A DNA stretch of 36,808 bases, from assembly GCA_015056045.1 (NCBI GenBank), contig SVGZ01000019.1:1-36808 (forward strand). The letters are read 5' to 3'. Positions 25,936 through 33,016 of the stretch are shown here, piece by piece. The DNA comes from Clostridiales bacterium. Its GTDB lineage: Bacteria > Bacillota > Clostridia > Christensenellales > Christensenellaceae. The translations under genes and the position numbers were made by a program. Numbering within the stretch: position 1 is the stretch's first letter; each line of letters starts with the position of its first letter. A model generated the notes under the pieces. It was not told the DNA's origin. It ran no database searches and saw only the letters and a program-made list of their open reading frames with translations.

Positions 25936-27198
25936 ATGGAGAAAGAATTATACTGTAAGTATGTGCAGATCTTAGAAGAAGAACTGCTCCCCGCAATGGG
26001 CTGTACGGAGCCTATCGCATTGGCATATGCTGCTGCGAAGGCGAAAGAAACTCTTGGGCTCATCCCCGAAAAGTGCACATTGCACGTCTGTGGTAACATT
26101 ATCAAAAATGTTAAAAGCGTAATCGTTCCCAATACCGGCGGTTTAAAGGGTATCCCTGCCGCACTTGTTGCCGGTTTTGTTGCCGGTAATGCAAGCAAAG
26201 TCCTCGAAGTACTCTCCGAAGTCAGCGATGAAGCAAAAGCTGAAATGAAGGTCAAACTCGGCGAGATCGAGATCGAAATTATTCCTGTAAGCGATAAACT
26301 CCTGTATATTGATGTAGAGGTCACAGCCGGCAGCGAATCTGCACGCGTTGTGATCGAAGATTCCCATACAAACATCACTCTTATCAAAAAGAACGATCAG
26401 CTCATCTATTCCGCAACGGAAAGCAGCGAAGCTTCTGCAGAAACAGACAGAAGCTGCCTCTCTGTTGAAAAGATTTTTGAGTTTGCCAATACAGTAGACT
26501 TAAAAGATGTCTACGCCGTTATCAAGCGCCAGATCGACTACAATACCGCTATCTCCAAAGAAGGTTTTGCAGGCAGCTGGGGCGCAGAGATCGGCAAAAC
26601 CATCTTAAAACAGGCTCCGGAAAGCATCGAAGCAAAGGCAAAAGCCGCTGCAGCTGCGGGCAGTGACGCCAGAATGAGCGGCTGTGAGCTTCCCGTTATC
26701 ATCGTTTCCGGCAGCGGCAACCAGGGCATGACGGCAAGTCTTCCCGTTATCACCTATGCAAAGGAACTCGGCGCAACAGAAGAGGAGCTCTATCGTGCCA
26801 TTGTTCTTTCTGACCTGATCACCATTCACCAGAAAACAGGCATCGGCAAGCTTTCCGCATTCTGCGGTGCTGTCAGTGCGGGCTGTGGTGCAGCTTGCGG
26901 TATCGCTTACTTAAAAGGCGGCGACCTCGAAACCATCGCACATACCATCGTCAATACGCTCGCTATCACAAGCGGCATGATCTGTGACGGTGCAAAGCCT
27001 TCCTGCGCGGCAAAGATCGCAACCGCTATCGATGCAGGCCTTCTTGGCTATCAGATGTATCAGAACGGCAATCAGTTCCGCGATGGCGAAGGCATCATCA
27101 AAAAAGGCGTCGAAAATACCATCGTCAATGTCGGCCGTCTTGCAAGCGTCGGCATGAAGGAAACCGATAAAGAGATCCTCGATATCATGACCAAATAA
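25936..27198 (+). CDS. L-cysteine desulfidase family protein (UPF0597/YhaM-like)
   Basis: A 420-residue protein of the serine dehydratase alpha-chain-like family that includes the archaeal L-cysteine desulfidase and E. coli YhaM/CyuA. It should degrade L-cysteine to pyruvate, sulfide and ammonia using an oxygen-sensitive 4Fe-4S cluster. Candidate ligands are Cys in MGCTEPIAL (about residue 23), GCGAACG (about 315-321) and CDGAKPSC (about 349-356). ASLPVITYAKELG is also characteristic. AAAGGA lies about ten bases before the ATG. It is monocistronic, though mazF follows at 110 bases beyond the terminator. Confidence 0.9.
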   Translation: MEKELYCKYVQILEEELLPAMGCTEPIALAYAAAKAKETLGLIPEKCTLHVCGNIIKNVKSVIVPNTGGLKGIPAALVAGFVAGNASKVLEVLSEVSDEAKAEMKVKLGEIEIEIIPVSDKLLYIDVEVTAGSESARVVIEDSHTNITLIKKNDQLIYSATESSEASAETDRSCLSVEKIFEFANTVDLKDVYAVIKRQIDYNTAISKEGFAGSWGAEIGKTILKQAPESIEAKAKAAAAAGSDARMSGCELPVIIVSGSGNQGMTASLPVITYAKELGATEEELYRAIVLSDLITIHQKTGIGKLSAFCGAVSAGCGAACGIAYLKGGDLETIAHTIVNTLAITSGMICDGAKPSCAAKIATAIDAGLLGYQMYQNGNQFRDGEGIIKKGVENTIVNVGRLASVGMKETDKEILDIMTK

Positions 27199-27210
27199 AT
27201 AAAAAAATAT

Positions 27211-27246
27211 AAGACCTGCCCTTTCTTTGTGGGACAGGTCTTTTTT
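27211..27246 (+). terminator. Terminator after the desulfidase gene
   Basis: AAGACCTGCCC pairs with GGGACAGGTCTT with a single bulged A (27211-27242), then TTTTT. Confidence 0.88.
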
Positions 27247-27308
27247 CTTAAACAAAATTCCGCCTGATTGCATATTATGGAGCATACCGACGAAACGGGG
27301 AATCACGC

Positions 27309-27641
27309 ATGATCACGAGAGGAGATATCTTTTTTGCGGATCTTGACCCTGTCATCGGCTCGGAACAGGGCGGAAGAAGACCCGTCATCATCATTCAGAA
27401 TGATACGGGCAATAAATACAGCCCAACCGTGATCGTCGCCTGTGTCACTTCCAGCGGCAAGAAAAAAATGCCGACGCATATCCGTCTTGAGGATCAGGAT
27501 GGCTTAAATCCCGAAAGCATCGTGCTCCTTGAGCAAATCAGAACCATTGATAAAAGCCGCCTGCTGCACAAGCTCGGCACGCTGCGGGAAAACAAGCTTC
27601 GCGAGCTCGATCATGCGCTCAAAGTCAGTCTGGGCACATAA
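27309..27641 (+). CDS. MazF/PemK family endoribonuclease toxin (NdoA-like), no antitoxin seen
   Basis: A 110-residue MazF/PemK-fold protein, the usual length for NdoA/EndoA. Typical elements are [22 protein letters not shown] (given in part: [11 protein letters not shown], then [10 protein letters not shown]), the catalytic Arg region [18 protein letters not shown] with the conserved Thr/Ser, and [11 protein letters not shown]. It would cleave mRNA at a short recognition sequence. No antitoxin of the MazE/NdoAI type is found upstream, where the gene is separated from the desulfidase by a terminator, or downstream. The ribosome binding site is weak. Confidence 0.92.
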   Translation: MITRGDIFFADLDPVIGSEQGGRRPVIIIQNDTGNKYSPTVIVACVTSSGKKKMPTHIRLEDQDGLNPESIVLLEQIRTIDKSRLLHKLGTLRENKLRELDHALKVSLGT

Positions 27642-27670
27642 ATACAGGGCGATTTTCCGCAAACAAAAAA

Positions 27671-27707
27671 ACGGTACGATGTTTTTTACACCGTACCGTA
27701 CTTTTTT
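27671..27707. terminator. Terminator between mazF and the unknown gene
   Basis: ACGGTACG and CCGTACCGT (27671-27678 and 27691-27699) pair around a T-rich loop and are followed by CTTTTTT on the plus strand; A-rich on the left for the minus strand. Confidence 0.82.
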
Positions 27708-28110
27708 AAAACTCTTTCATAATCGCTTCGATTTGGGAAAGATCGCCTTCTTCAACAGCATAGCGGAGTTTTTCGCCGCCAAGGTCCATGCCAAGGTCAT
27801 CTTCAAAAACGCCGTCTTCCGGCATATAGCCTTCATACATCGCGCCGTTTAAGAGCATCATCGCAGCTGCCTGTGAAGCGGCAAAAACCGGTTCATCGGG
27901 AAGCGTTTTTACTGTATATTCCTTGATCTGCAGAAGAACCTCGATCGCATCGATCGGATAGCTGCGGTATGCGCCTTTTGCCTCTGTGAATTTTTTGAAA
28001 TATGCATAGCTTTCCGCCATCAAGCCTGCAAAAAGCTCTCTGTCAAATTCCGCACCATCGTCAATATAGGTGTCTGCCAATGCATTCTGCGCAAACCAAG
28101 CGTTTACCAT
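27706..28110 (-). CDS. Hypothetical protein, 134 aa
   Basis: An acidic, soluble, mostly helical protein that I do not recognise. It has a Tyr/Phe-rich centre (AESYAYFKKFTEAKGAYRSYP) cut here as AESYAYFKKF and AKGAYRSYP, a Met/Ala stretch (AASQAAAMMLLNGAMYEGY) and an acidic tail. GAAAGGGGAAC precedes the ATG. It has its own promoter (28171-28199), so it is separate from the phage operon ending at 28226, though on the same strand directly downstream. No signal peptide, no TM segment. Confidence 0.7.
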   Translation of the reverse strand: MVNAWFAQNALADTYIDDGAEFDRELFAGLMAESYAYFKKFTEAKGAYRSYPIDAIEVLLQIKEYTVKTLPDEPVFAASQAAAMMLLNGAMYEGYMPEDGVFEDDLGMDLGGEKLRYAVEEGDLSQIEAIMKEF

Positions 28111-28170
28111 AAGGAAGTTCCCCTTTCAATTCTTCATCCCAAAACTTTCGGAACATTATCCGTCTATTCA

Positions 28171-28199
28171 ATCTTACCAAACAATCCCCGTAATTTCAA
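28171..28199 (-). promoter_or_regulatory. Promoter of the hypothetical 134-aa gene
   Basis: TTGAAA (28194-28199), 17 bp, TAAGAT (28171-28176) on the minus strand, between the phage operon end and the gene. Confidence 0.6.
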
Positions 28200-28225
28200 C
28201 AGATTCCGCATAAAAAAGAGCTTTT

Positions 28226-28882
28226 TCACGCTGTCCAGACGCCGTTTTGATATTTTCTTACGACCGCATCCTTCCAGATACCGCCTGTATAAACACGGAC
28301 AGGCTTTTCCGCAAAAGCGCCGTTCTGATAAATTTTCACACCCTGCGGCAATTCATATCCGATCGTCAGCCTCGGTCTTGCAGAAGCTGTCGCATCGCTT
28401 GAAGCCCTGAAGCCTTTCGCATTATTGTCGCCTGCCGCTGCGCCTTCGATCTCGAATTTAACAACCAAAATATTGTCCGTCAAATAAGTACCGATCGGGT
28501 AAGGCTCGTCCGTTTCCGCATTTAAAAGTGTCCATTTTCTCTCGCCTGCACTGTTCGAGCCGATCGTTGTCTTTCCATAGATTTTTCCCGATTTCGGCTT
28601 ATTGTTCCAGCAAACTGAAGCCGGCTTTATATAGTTTTCGCAAACCGAAGCTTTTACAGAAACACTTTTGTTGTAATAACTGCCCGTTTTCTGCGTCAAG
28701 AAAAGATCAAAGCTTGTTATTTTCGCGTTTTCCGGCAAAGCTTCGAGCGAAAAATAGGCATAGCTTTCGTTGACCTGTTTGGAAAATGCACCGATGTCAA
28801 ATGAATCGTTCGTGACCTGCGTTTTGTTATAGCTGTCCGTTTCTGCGCAGGCATAGCTTATCGCATGAAATTCCGCCATCAT
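28226..28882 (-). CDS. Phage appendage/tail fibre protein with DNRLRE-like domain
   Basis: A 218-residue protein. Residues about 8-175 resemble the DNRLRE/CBM96-type beta-sandwich seen in surface and adhesive proteins: paired strands, SYAYFSLEALP, ITSFDLFLTQ, SVCWNNKPKSG (Trp-Asn pair typical of this fold) and ARPRLTIGYELP. The end has two short copies of a W-K/G-N repeat (VYTGGIWKDAV, KYQNGVWTA), typical of the tips of phage tail proteins. The last gene of the phage operon, and therefore likely the receptor-facing tip. Two adjacent ATGs follow GAGGTGA; the second (28879) has better spacing. This kind of domain is unusual in a tail fibre. Confidence 0.72.
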   Translation of the reverse strand: MMAEFHAISYACAETDSYNKTQVTNDSFDIGAFSKQVNESYAYFSLEALPENAKITSFDLFLTQKTGSYYNKSVSVKASVCENYIKPASVCWNNKPKSGKIYGKTTIGSNSAGERKWTLLNAETDEPYPIGTYLTDNILVVKFEIEGAAAGDNNAKGFRASSDATASARPRLTIGYELPQGVKIYQNGAFAEKPVRVYTGGIWKDAVVRKYQNGVWTA

Positions 28883-28887
28883 TCACC

Positions 28888-29313
28888 TCAGGAAATATCG
28901 ATCCAGATGTCGCCTTCGCTCGGGGAAGCAGGCTCTTCTGCCGAAACGATAAGGTTCTTTGCTGTCCAGATGCGGTAATTCTTGCTGCCTTGGGAAAGAT
29001 ATGCCGCTTTTTCGCTTCCTGCATAAAGCTTCATGTCACCCGTTGCCGCAGCTGCGCCGATCGCAATGTCGCCGTTTGCCGCAAGGCTGATCGCATTCAT
29101 GTCGCTGCCTGCCGCATTTCTGAAAGCTATCGATGCACCGTTTTCCAAGGTTGTTTTCCCGGAAAGGCTGCCTCCGCTTTTCGGGAGCTTTGCTGCCAGT
29201 TCCTGTTCTGTCTTGTCTACATTATAATTAAAAGCGCTGTTTTCGTCCGAAAGTGCCGCGCTCACATAATCGCTCGCTTCGAGCTTTTTATATCCGCTGT
29301 TTGTCGTGATCAA
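28888..29313 (-). CDS. Phage tail fibre/collar protein
   Basis: A 141-residue protein that begins MITTNSGYKKLEASDYV with a TTG start, supported by AGGAGG at good spacing. The middle has SGGSLSGKTTLENGASIAF and AAGSDMNAISLAANGDIAIG, a pattern of short beta repeats found in phage tail fibres with pyocin-type knots. The C-terminus, EEPASPSEGDIWIDIS, is a common fibre end module. Likely a stem or adaptor segment between the YmfQ-like protein and the tip protein. Confidence 0.8.
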   Translation of the reverse strand: MITTNSGYKKLEASDYVSAALSDENSAFNYNVDKTEQELAAKLPKSGGSLSGKTTLENGASIAFRNAAGSDMNAISLAANGDIAIGAAAATGDMKLYAGSEKAAYLSQGSKNYRIWTAKNLIVSAEEPASPSEGDIWIDIS

Positions 29314-29332
29314 ATTTTATTCCTCCTGAAAA

Positions 29333-29860
29333 TCAAGCGATCGATTCCGCACAGGCACCGATCGTTCTTCCTTTAATATCGGCAAGCGTTTTTCCCGCAT
29401 ATTCGCCAAGCGTGATGAAAAGATATTCATAAACCGGCACGATATGAAAAGGCCTGATGAGCTCCATCTCTTTTTTAATATCATCCAGATATCTCGGGAT
29501 GCCCATCTGCCCCGTAAAGCGAACCGTGATCGTCTGTTCATCCGCATTTTCCGTGATCGAAACGGGAATTCCGCCAATTTTGCCAAGCTGTTCTTCCATG
29601 CCCTTTTTCGTGATCGGCGCTGTAAAATAAAGCCTTGCCAAAATCCTTTCCCGTCTTTTTTCGGGCGAAAGCGTATCATTTTTCGGAAAACCAAAAAATT
29701 CCTCAAAAATCGCAAAGCTTCTCTCTGTCGGCTGTGAAAATTCCTTTGCCCAGGCTTTTGCTTCTTCTTCAATGCCGTCAAGCTCGGGCTGTTCCGCACG
29801 GAAAAGTGCCGCCATTTCGGGAATTTCCGCAACAAATTTCGGTAAAGTATCTTTTATCAT
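29333..29860 (-). CDS. Phage tail protein, YmfQ/DUF2313 (XkdU-like)
   Basis: A 175-residue baseplate-associated protein. It has the DUF2313 layout: N-terminal helices, LSPEKRRERILARL, the GMEEQLGKIGGIPVSI segment and C-terminal strands with RPFHIVPVYEYL. In PBSX-type and Mu-type phages this gene follows baseplate J and connects the baseplate to the fibres, as here. Its ATG overlaps the stop of baseplate J (ATGA). Confidence 0.84.
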   Translation of the reverse strand: MIKDTLPKFVAEIPEMAALFRAEQPELDGIEEEAKAWAKEFSQPTERSFAIFEEFFGFPKNDTLSPEKRRERILARLYFTAPITKKGMEEQLGKIGGIPVSITENADEQTITVRFTGQMGIPRYLDDIKKEMELIRPFHIVPVYEYLFITLGEYAGKTLADIKGRTIGACAESIA

Positions 29861-30870
29861 ACGCTGATCTCCACAGTTCCCAATGCCGCATACTGATTCT
29901 GGAGCAGGGAAACCGATGCCGCTGTCCCGTTCAAAGTATAGGAAACAACATCCGCAACACCTTCCGCAAAAAGCTGTTCCGCAATTCTCGTATAAGAAAC
30001 CGTGTCCGTAAGAAATGCCTGTTCCGCAAAGAAGGCATCAAGTCTGCCGATGATCTCCTGCCTGATGTTTTCCTGTGCAAAGCCTTCTTTCAGCTGCACT
30101 TTTGCCGAAACATTGATGATCACTTTTTCCGCAGGCTGTACGCTGACATTCGCACCGATCGGTCGTCTTTCTTCAATAAAAGCAGCCGTTTCTTCCGCAA
30201 GCACTTCCATATCACCTTCACCGATGATATATACCGAAACATTTCCTGCGCTCGGGTTAAATACGCGCGCACGCATAACACCGGGAATGGATAATGCCCA
30301 GCTTAAATAATCGCCTTTGCTTCCGCCGGTTCCGGGGTTTTGCCAACGCTGTATCACGCGAAGCCTCAATTCTTCGTCATTTTCCCTGTCCGAACCGCCA
30401 AATGCCGCCAAAGGGTTCGTTACTCTTTCAAGCCCTGCATAGCTTGCCGCAAATTCCGTAATGCTTTCCGCAGCAATATTGCCCATTTTGCCCGTTTCTT
30501 CTGCTTTTGCGGGAAGAATGATACTTCCTTCTTCGAGGATGATCCCTTCTTCCTGTATGCGGAAAACGATTTCCCCACAGCAGGCGCATACTTCGTTTGT
30601 TATTCTTGTTCCCGCTTCGCCTTCGATCAGCAAACCGACCATAGCAGCCGTTGCTTCTTTTCTTTCCACGCCAAAATTTGTTGCAGCCAAGGTCAGGTCT
30701 TCACCCGATGCCAGTGTTGGGAAAATCCTCATCGGAATGCGGTCGATCTCCATCGCACGGATCCTTTCCATTTCAGCCGCAACTGCCGCAATGTTATCCG
30801 CTGCAAAAGAACCGATCTCCATATCACCGCTTTCCTGCAGCGCCTTTTTCATATTTTCATAATATGTCAA
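29857..30870 (-). CDS. Baseplate J-like protein (gp47/XkdT)
   Basis: A 337-residue baseplate wedge protein. It carries RIFPTLASGEDLTLAATNFGVER (shown in part: ASGEDLTLAATNFGVER), the signature of baseplate J, and GGSDRENDEELRLRVIQRWQNPGTGGSKGDY (in part: ENDEELRLRVI and GTGGSKGDYLSWA), typical of gp47. It begins with TTG, which overlaps the previous stop (TTGA) and has GGAGG seven bases before it. It forms the wedge of the contractile baseplate that contacts sheath and fibres. Confidence 0.92.
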   Translation of the reverse strand: MTYYENMKKALQESGDMEIGSFAADNIAAVAAEMERIRAMEIDRIPMRIFPTLASGEDLTLAATNFGVERKEATAAMVGLLIEGEAGTRITNEVCACCGEIVFRIQEEGIILEEGSIILPAKAEETGKMGNIAAESITEFAASYAGLERVTNPLAAFGGSDRENDEELRLRVIQRWQNPGTGGSKGDYLSWALSIPGVMRARVFNPSAGNVSVYIIGEGDMEVLAEETAAFIEERRPIGANVSVQPAEKVIINVSAKVQLKEGFAQENIRQEIIGRLDAFFAEQAFLTDTVSYTRIAEQLFAEGVADVVSYTLNGTAASVSLLQNQYAALGTVEISV

Positions 30871-31046
30871 AATTCTGCCTCCAAATTTCCATAAATCGTC
30901 TGGACAAGAAAGCTTGCGTGCAGCTCCGCATCTTCTCGCACAAAAGCAAAATCACGCACAGCCCGAACGCCTTCAATCGCAAGAAGAGTCTCCTCAATAT
31001 CCGCACGGATAATTTCCTCCGCTGCCGAAAGATCTGTCATGCCCAT
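30867..31046 (-). CDS. Short XkdS/gp25-like baseplate protein
   Basis: A 59-residue frame just before baseplate J, where XkdS (DUF2634) or gp25 belongs. The sequence AAEEIIRADIEETLLAIEGV, then AVRDFAFVREDAELHASFLV and TIYGNLEAEF, has the typical C-terminal half of DUF2634/W25 proteins; the N-terminal half (about 60-80 residues) is missing. The frame stays open upstream into the LysM gene, but no start with a good ribosome binding site is visible; ATG at 31046 is a choice, and the longer reading up to about 31080 cannot be excluded. Confidence 0.6.
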   Translation of the reverse strand: MGMTDLSAAEEIIRADIEETLLAIEGVRAVRDFAFVREDAELHASFLVQTIYGNLEAEF

Positions 31047-31072
31047 AATCCTGTTTAAAGCATCGCTGCATA

Positions 31073-31681
31073 TCAGCCTCCGGGTATTATGAGTACCGTG
31101 CCGTTGATAATAAGGTTCGGGTCATCGCCAATGATCTCTCTGTTTGCTTCGTAAATTTCCGGCCATCGGTTTCCATCGCCAAGGTACCGCTTTGCCAATG
31201 CCCATAAGCTGTCGCCATCGCCAACGGTATGATACGTGGTCTTTGTCTCGTCTTTTTTCACCGAAACTGTCTGTTTTTCCGCTGTTTTTTCTGTTTCTCG
31301 CAAAGCGATCCCGATGTGCAGGTCACTGTCACCTTCACGCAGCTCAAGGCTCAGGTTTTCGATCAGGCAATGCATCGCCGCTGTTTCTCCTGCCGAAAAA
31401 TAAATCACTTCTCCGTTGTCCTTTTTTCTTTTCAGCCATAAGAAAATATCGCCTGCACCTGTTTTCGTGCCTTCGTTCGTGCTGTATCGGCTATCCTCGG
31501 GCAATGCAAAGCTAAGCTCTGCCGCTGCTGCCATTGCTCCTAAAGAGCTGAGCCAAAAGCCCGAAAGCAGCATCTTTTCTTCGATCTTCTGCGGAAATCG
31601 GATGCGGAAATGTTCGGGGTTCAGTGGCAGGATAAAGCTCATGTCTTCATCGCTGAAAAAGAGTTTTCTTGTGTTCTGCAT
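31073..31681 (-). CDS. LysM-domain tail protein (XkdP/gp53-like)
   Basis: A 202-residue protein. The N-terminal part (MSFILPLNPEHFRIR) matches the start of the XkdP family, and the C-terminal LysM domain (about residues 150-200) reads YHTVGDGDSLWALAKRYLGD...IYEANREIIGDDPNLII..VLIIP. In tails of this type the protein sits between tape measure and hub. No obvious ribosome binding site precedes the ATG, so it probably depends on coupling with the small gene upstream (stop five bases away). Confidence 0.86.
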   Translation of the reverse strand: MQNTRKLFFSDEDMSFILPLNPEHFRIRFPQKIEEKMLLSGFWLSSLGAMAAAAELSFALPEDSRYSTNEGTKTGAGDIFLWLKRKKDNGEVIYFSAGETAAMHCLIENLSLELREGDSDLHIGIALRETEKTAEKQTVSVKKDETKTTYHTVGDGDSLWALAKRYLGDGNRWPEIYEANREIIGDDPNLIINGTVLIIPGG

Positions 31682-31685
31682 TTTT

Positions 31686-32000
31686 TCAGATCAGGCTGAA
31701 CGCACGGTAAAGCTTCTCCATGATCTCCTCCGCAATGCTCTCTGCATCGGCTTTTTCGCCGAGATAAATGCCGCCAAGATTGATATATACCTCTTTTTTC
31801 TCCTGCGGATAAACTCTTTCTGTCCTTTTCTCATTCCTGTAAAATACGGTCTTTTCTGCCGTTTTTTCCGTTTCTTCTTTTTTTACAGATTTTTTCTCCG
31901 CATCGGGAAATACAGAAATCCTGTATTCTTCTCTTTCTGCTGCATTTCTGATCCTTCTGATCCGGCAAACTCTCTCACAAATCTTCTCTTCTGCGTTCAT
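31686..32000 (-). CDS. Miniature protein in the tape-measure slot
   Basis: A 104-residue, highly charged protein starting MNAEEKICERVCRIRR after AGGAGACAGG. It lies between the tail assembly chaperone and the LysM gene, where the tape measure protein (typically 600-1300 residues) is found. Residues 75-104 (VYINLGGIYLGEKADAESIAEEIMEKLYRA, given in part: YINLGGIYLGEKADAESIA) look like the C-terminal end of tape measure proteins. The rest is Lys/Glu rich, coiled-coil like. It may be a remnant after internal deletion, or a real mini tape measure. Its start lies within the end of the frameshifted chaperone product. Confidence 0.7.
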   Translation of the reverse strand: MNAEEKICERVCRIRRIRNAAEREEYRISVFPDAEKKSVKKEETEKTAEKTVFYRNEKRTERVYPQEKKEVYINLGGIYLGEKADAESIAEEIMEKLYRAFSLI

Positions 32001-32573
32001 CCTGTCTCCTTTCTTCCTGAAATTCCATGCTTGCCCGGTAAAAAGCAAGCGCATCGGCGTCAAGTCCCGATAAGAACTCGTGCGAAAAGCCTCTTTCCAA
32101 ATAATAAGAAAAAAGCCTCGCTTTTTCTGCCGCTGCTTTTTTTATCATGATCCGATAAGCGGCAAACTCTTCCCCTGCCTTTTTGATATGCGAGTGGGAA
32201 AAGCTGCCGCCGATCAGTTTTTTAGTTCATCGGCGAGTGTAAAGCCCTGTTTCTCGCCGTTTTCTGCAAGGATGGCAAAGATTCTTTCCTTATCCGCATC
32301 CGAAAGGACGTCCGCAGCCTCACAATATTCCCGAATAACGCCTTCTTTCATGAGCTCTTCTGCGATCTCATGCAGTTCGGGAATCGCTGCATAGATCACT
32401 CGTTTCATCCATTTGCTGTAAGGCTCTCTTTCGTTTGAAAGTTCTGCCATTTCGCAGCTGCTGAGCAGTAACAGGCGCATTTCCTTTCCCAGAGCTTCAA
32501 TGAAAATGCGCTTTTCCTGCCGTTTTTTGTTATTTTCGATCGCCTGTTTTGCGAGCTCAATGATCTCCCTCAT
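31975..32573 (-). CDS. Tail assembly chaperone, -1 frameshift product (gpGT type)
   Basis: The 119-residue frame at 32214-32573 ends CTA AAA AAC TGA. The heptamer A_AAA_AAC at 32217-32223 is a textbook -1 slippery site. After the shift, an open frame continues for 80 codons (beginning LIGGSFSHSHIKKAGEEFAA, ending ERRREDL) to a TGA at 31975-31977, giving about 199 residues. The extension has normal amino acid composition and covers the gap of more than 200 bases that would otherwise lack a gene. Such G/GT pairs are known upstream of tape measure genes in phages including P2 and lambda. The frameshift itself is an inference from sequence. Confidence 0.78.
32214..32573 (-). CDS. Tail assembly chaperone, zero-frame product (XkdN/gpG type)
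   Basis: A 119-residue, helical protein (MREIIELAKQAIENNKKRQ) directly after the tube gene, with two bases between stop and start. Position, length and the MTKK-like helix pattern with a YCEAADVLSDADKERIF end fit XkdN/gpG-type tail assembly chaperones, which coat the tape measure during tail assembly. It ends at a slippery site producing a longer form. Confidence 0.8.
   Translation of the reverse strand: MREIIELAKQAIENNKKRQEKRIFIEALGKEMRLLLLSSCEMAELSNEREPYSKWMKRVIYAAIPELHEIAEELMKEGVIREYCEAADVLSDADKERIFAILAENGEKQGFTLADELKN
32217..32223 (-). promoter_or_regulatory. Programmed -1 ribosomal frameshift site A_AAA_AAC
   Basis: On the minus strand the zero-frame codons CTA AAA AAC TGA include the slippery heptamer A_AAA_AAC, immediately before the stop. 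No clear pseudoknot was found by eye downstream. Confidence 0.72.
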
Positions 32574-32575
32574 CT

Positions 32576-33007
32576 TTAAGCCTCGATCCTGTCTAAATAA
32601 ACGATGTCGCCGGGCACGAAGAAAAATTCATAGCTGTCCGAAACGACATCCCCGTGCGTAAACCCAAAAAGATCAATGTTCGAAAATTTGATGTTGTCAA
32701 TGGCGATGCGTTCTTCCTGTCTGCCGTAAGCATCGGGGTCTGCGATCCATGTCACGAGCCTGTAAGAAGGTTCCGTTCCTTCTTTGATCCTGTCCAAAAT
32801 CTCTGCCGCGCGCGAATAAGCTCTCTTCAGGGTCAAAACGCCTTTTCCTCTTCTTCCTGTCATCTTTTTGTCAATGTCGAGTCCTCTTCGGATGTCTTTA
32901 TATTCCAGCTCGATCTTCAGCTTTACTTCGAAAACTTCGCCCCAGTCTTCGCCGTTGATCTGCAGGTAACCCATCGAACCGTTGAGTCTGTTTTTTGCTG
33001 CTGTCAT
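32576..33007 (-). CDS. Phage tail tube protein (XkdM/DUF2001-like)
   Basis: A 143-residue tube protein of PBSX XkdM type. It has the usual N-terminus with GSMGYLQINGEDWGEVFEVK (in part: GYLQINGEDWGEV), the ERRKGVLTLKRAYSRAAEIL-like segment, and DNIKFSNIDLFGF near the end. AAGGAGG precedes the ATG by five bases, and it follows the sheath gene by nine bases. It forms the inner tube of the contractile tail. Confidence 0.9.
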   Translation of the reverse strand: MTAAKNRLNGSMGYLQINGEDWGEVFEVKLKIELEYKDIRRGLDIDKKMTGRRGKGVLTLKRAYSRAAEILDRIKEGTEPSYRLVTWIADPDAYGRQEERIAIDNIKFSNIDLFGFTHGDVVSDSYEFFFVPGDIVYLDRIEA

Positions 33008-33016
33008 ATATCCTCC

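Noticed and set aside
29635-31058. Plus-strand frames opposite baseplate J and the fibre genes (29635-30294, 30340-30894, 30651-31058)
   Set aside because: All are antisense to well-supported phage genes and have Phe/Ser/Arg/Cys-rich low-information composition.
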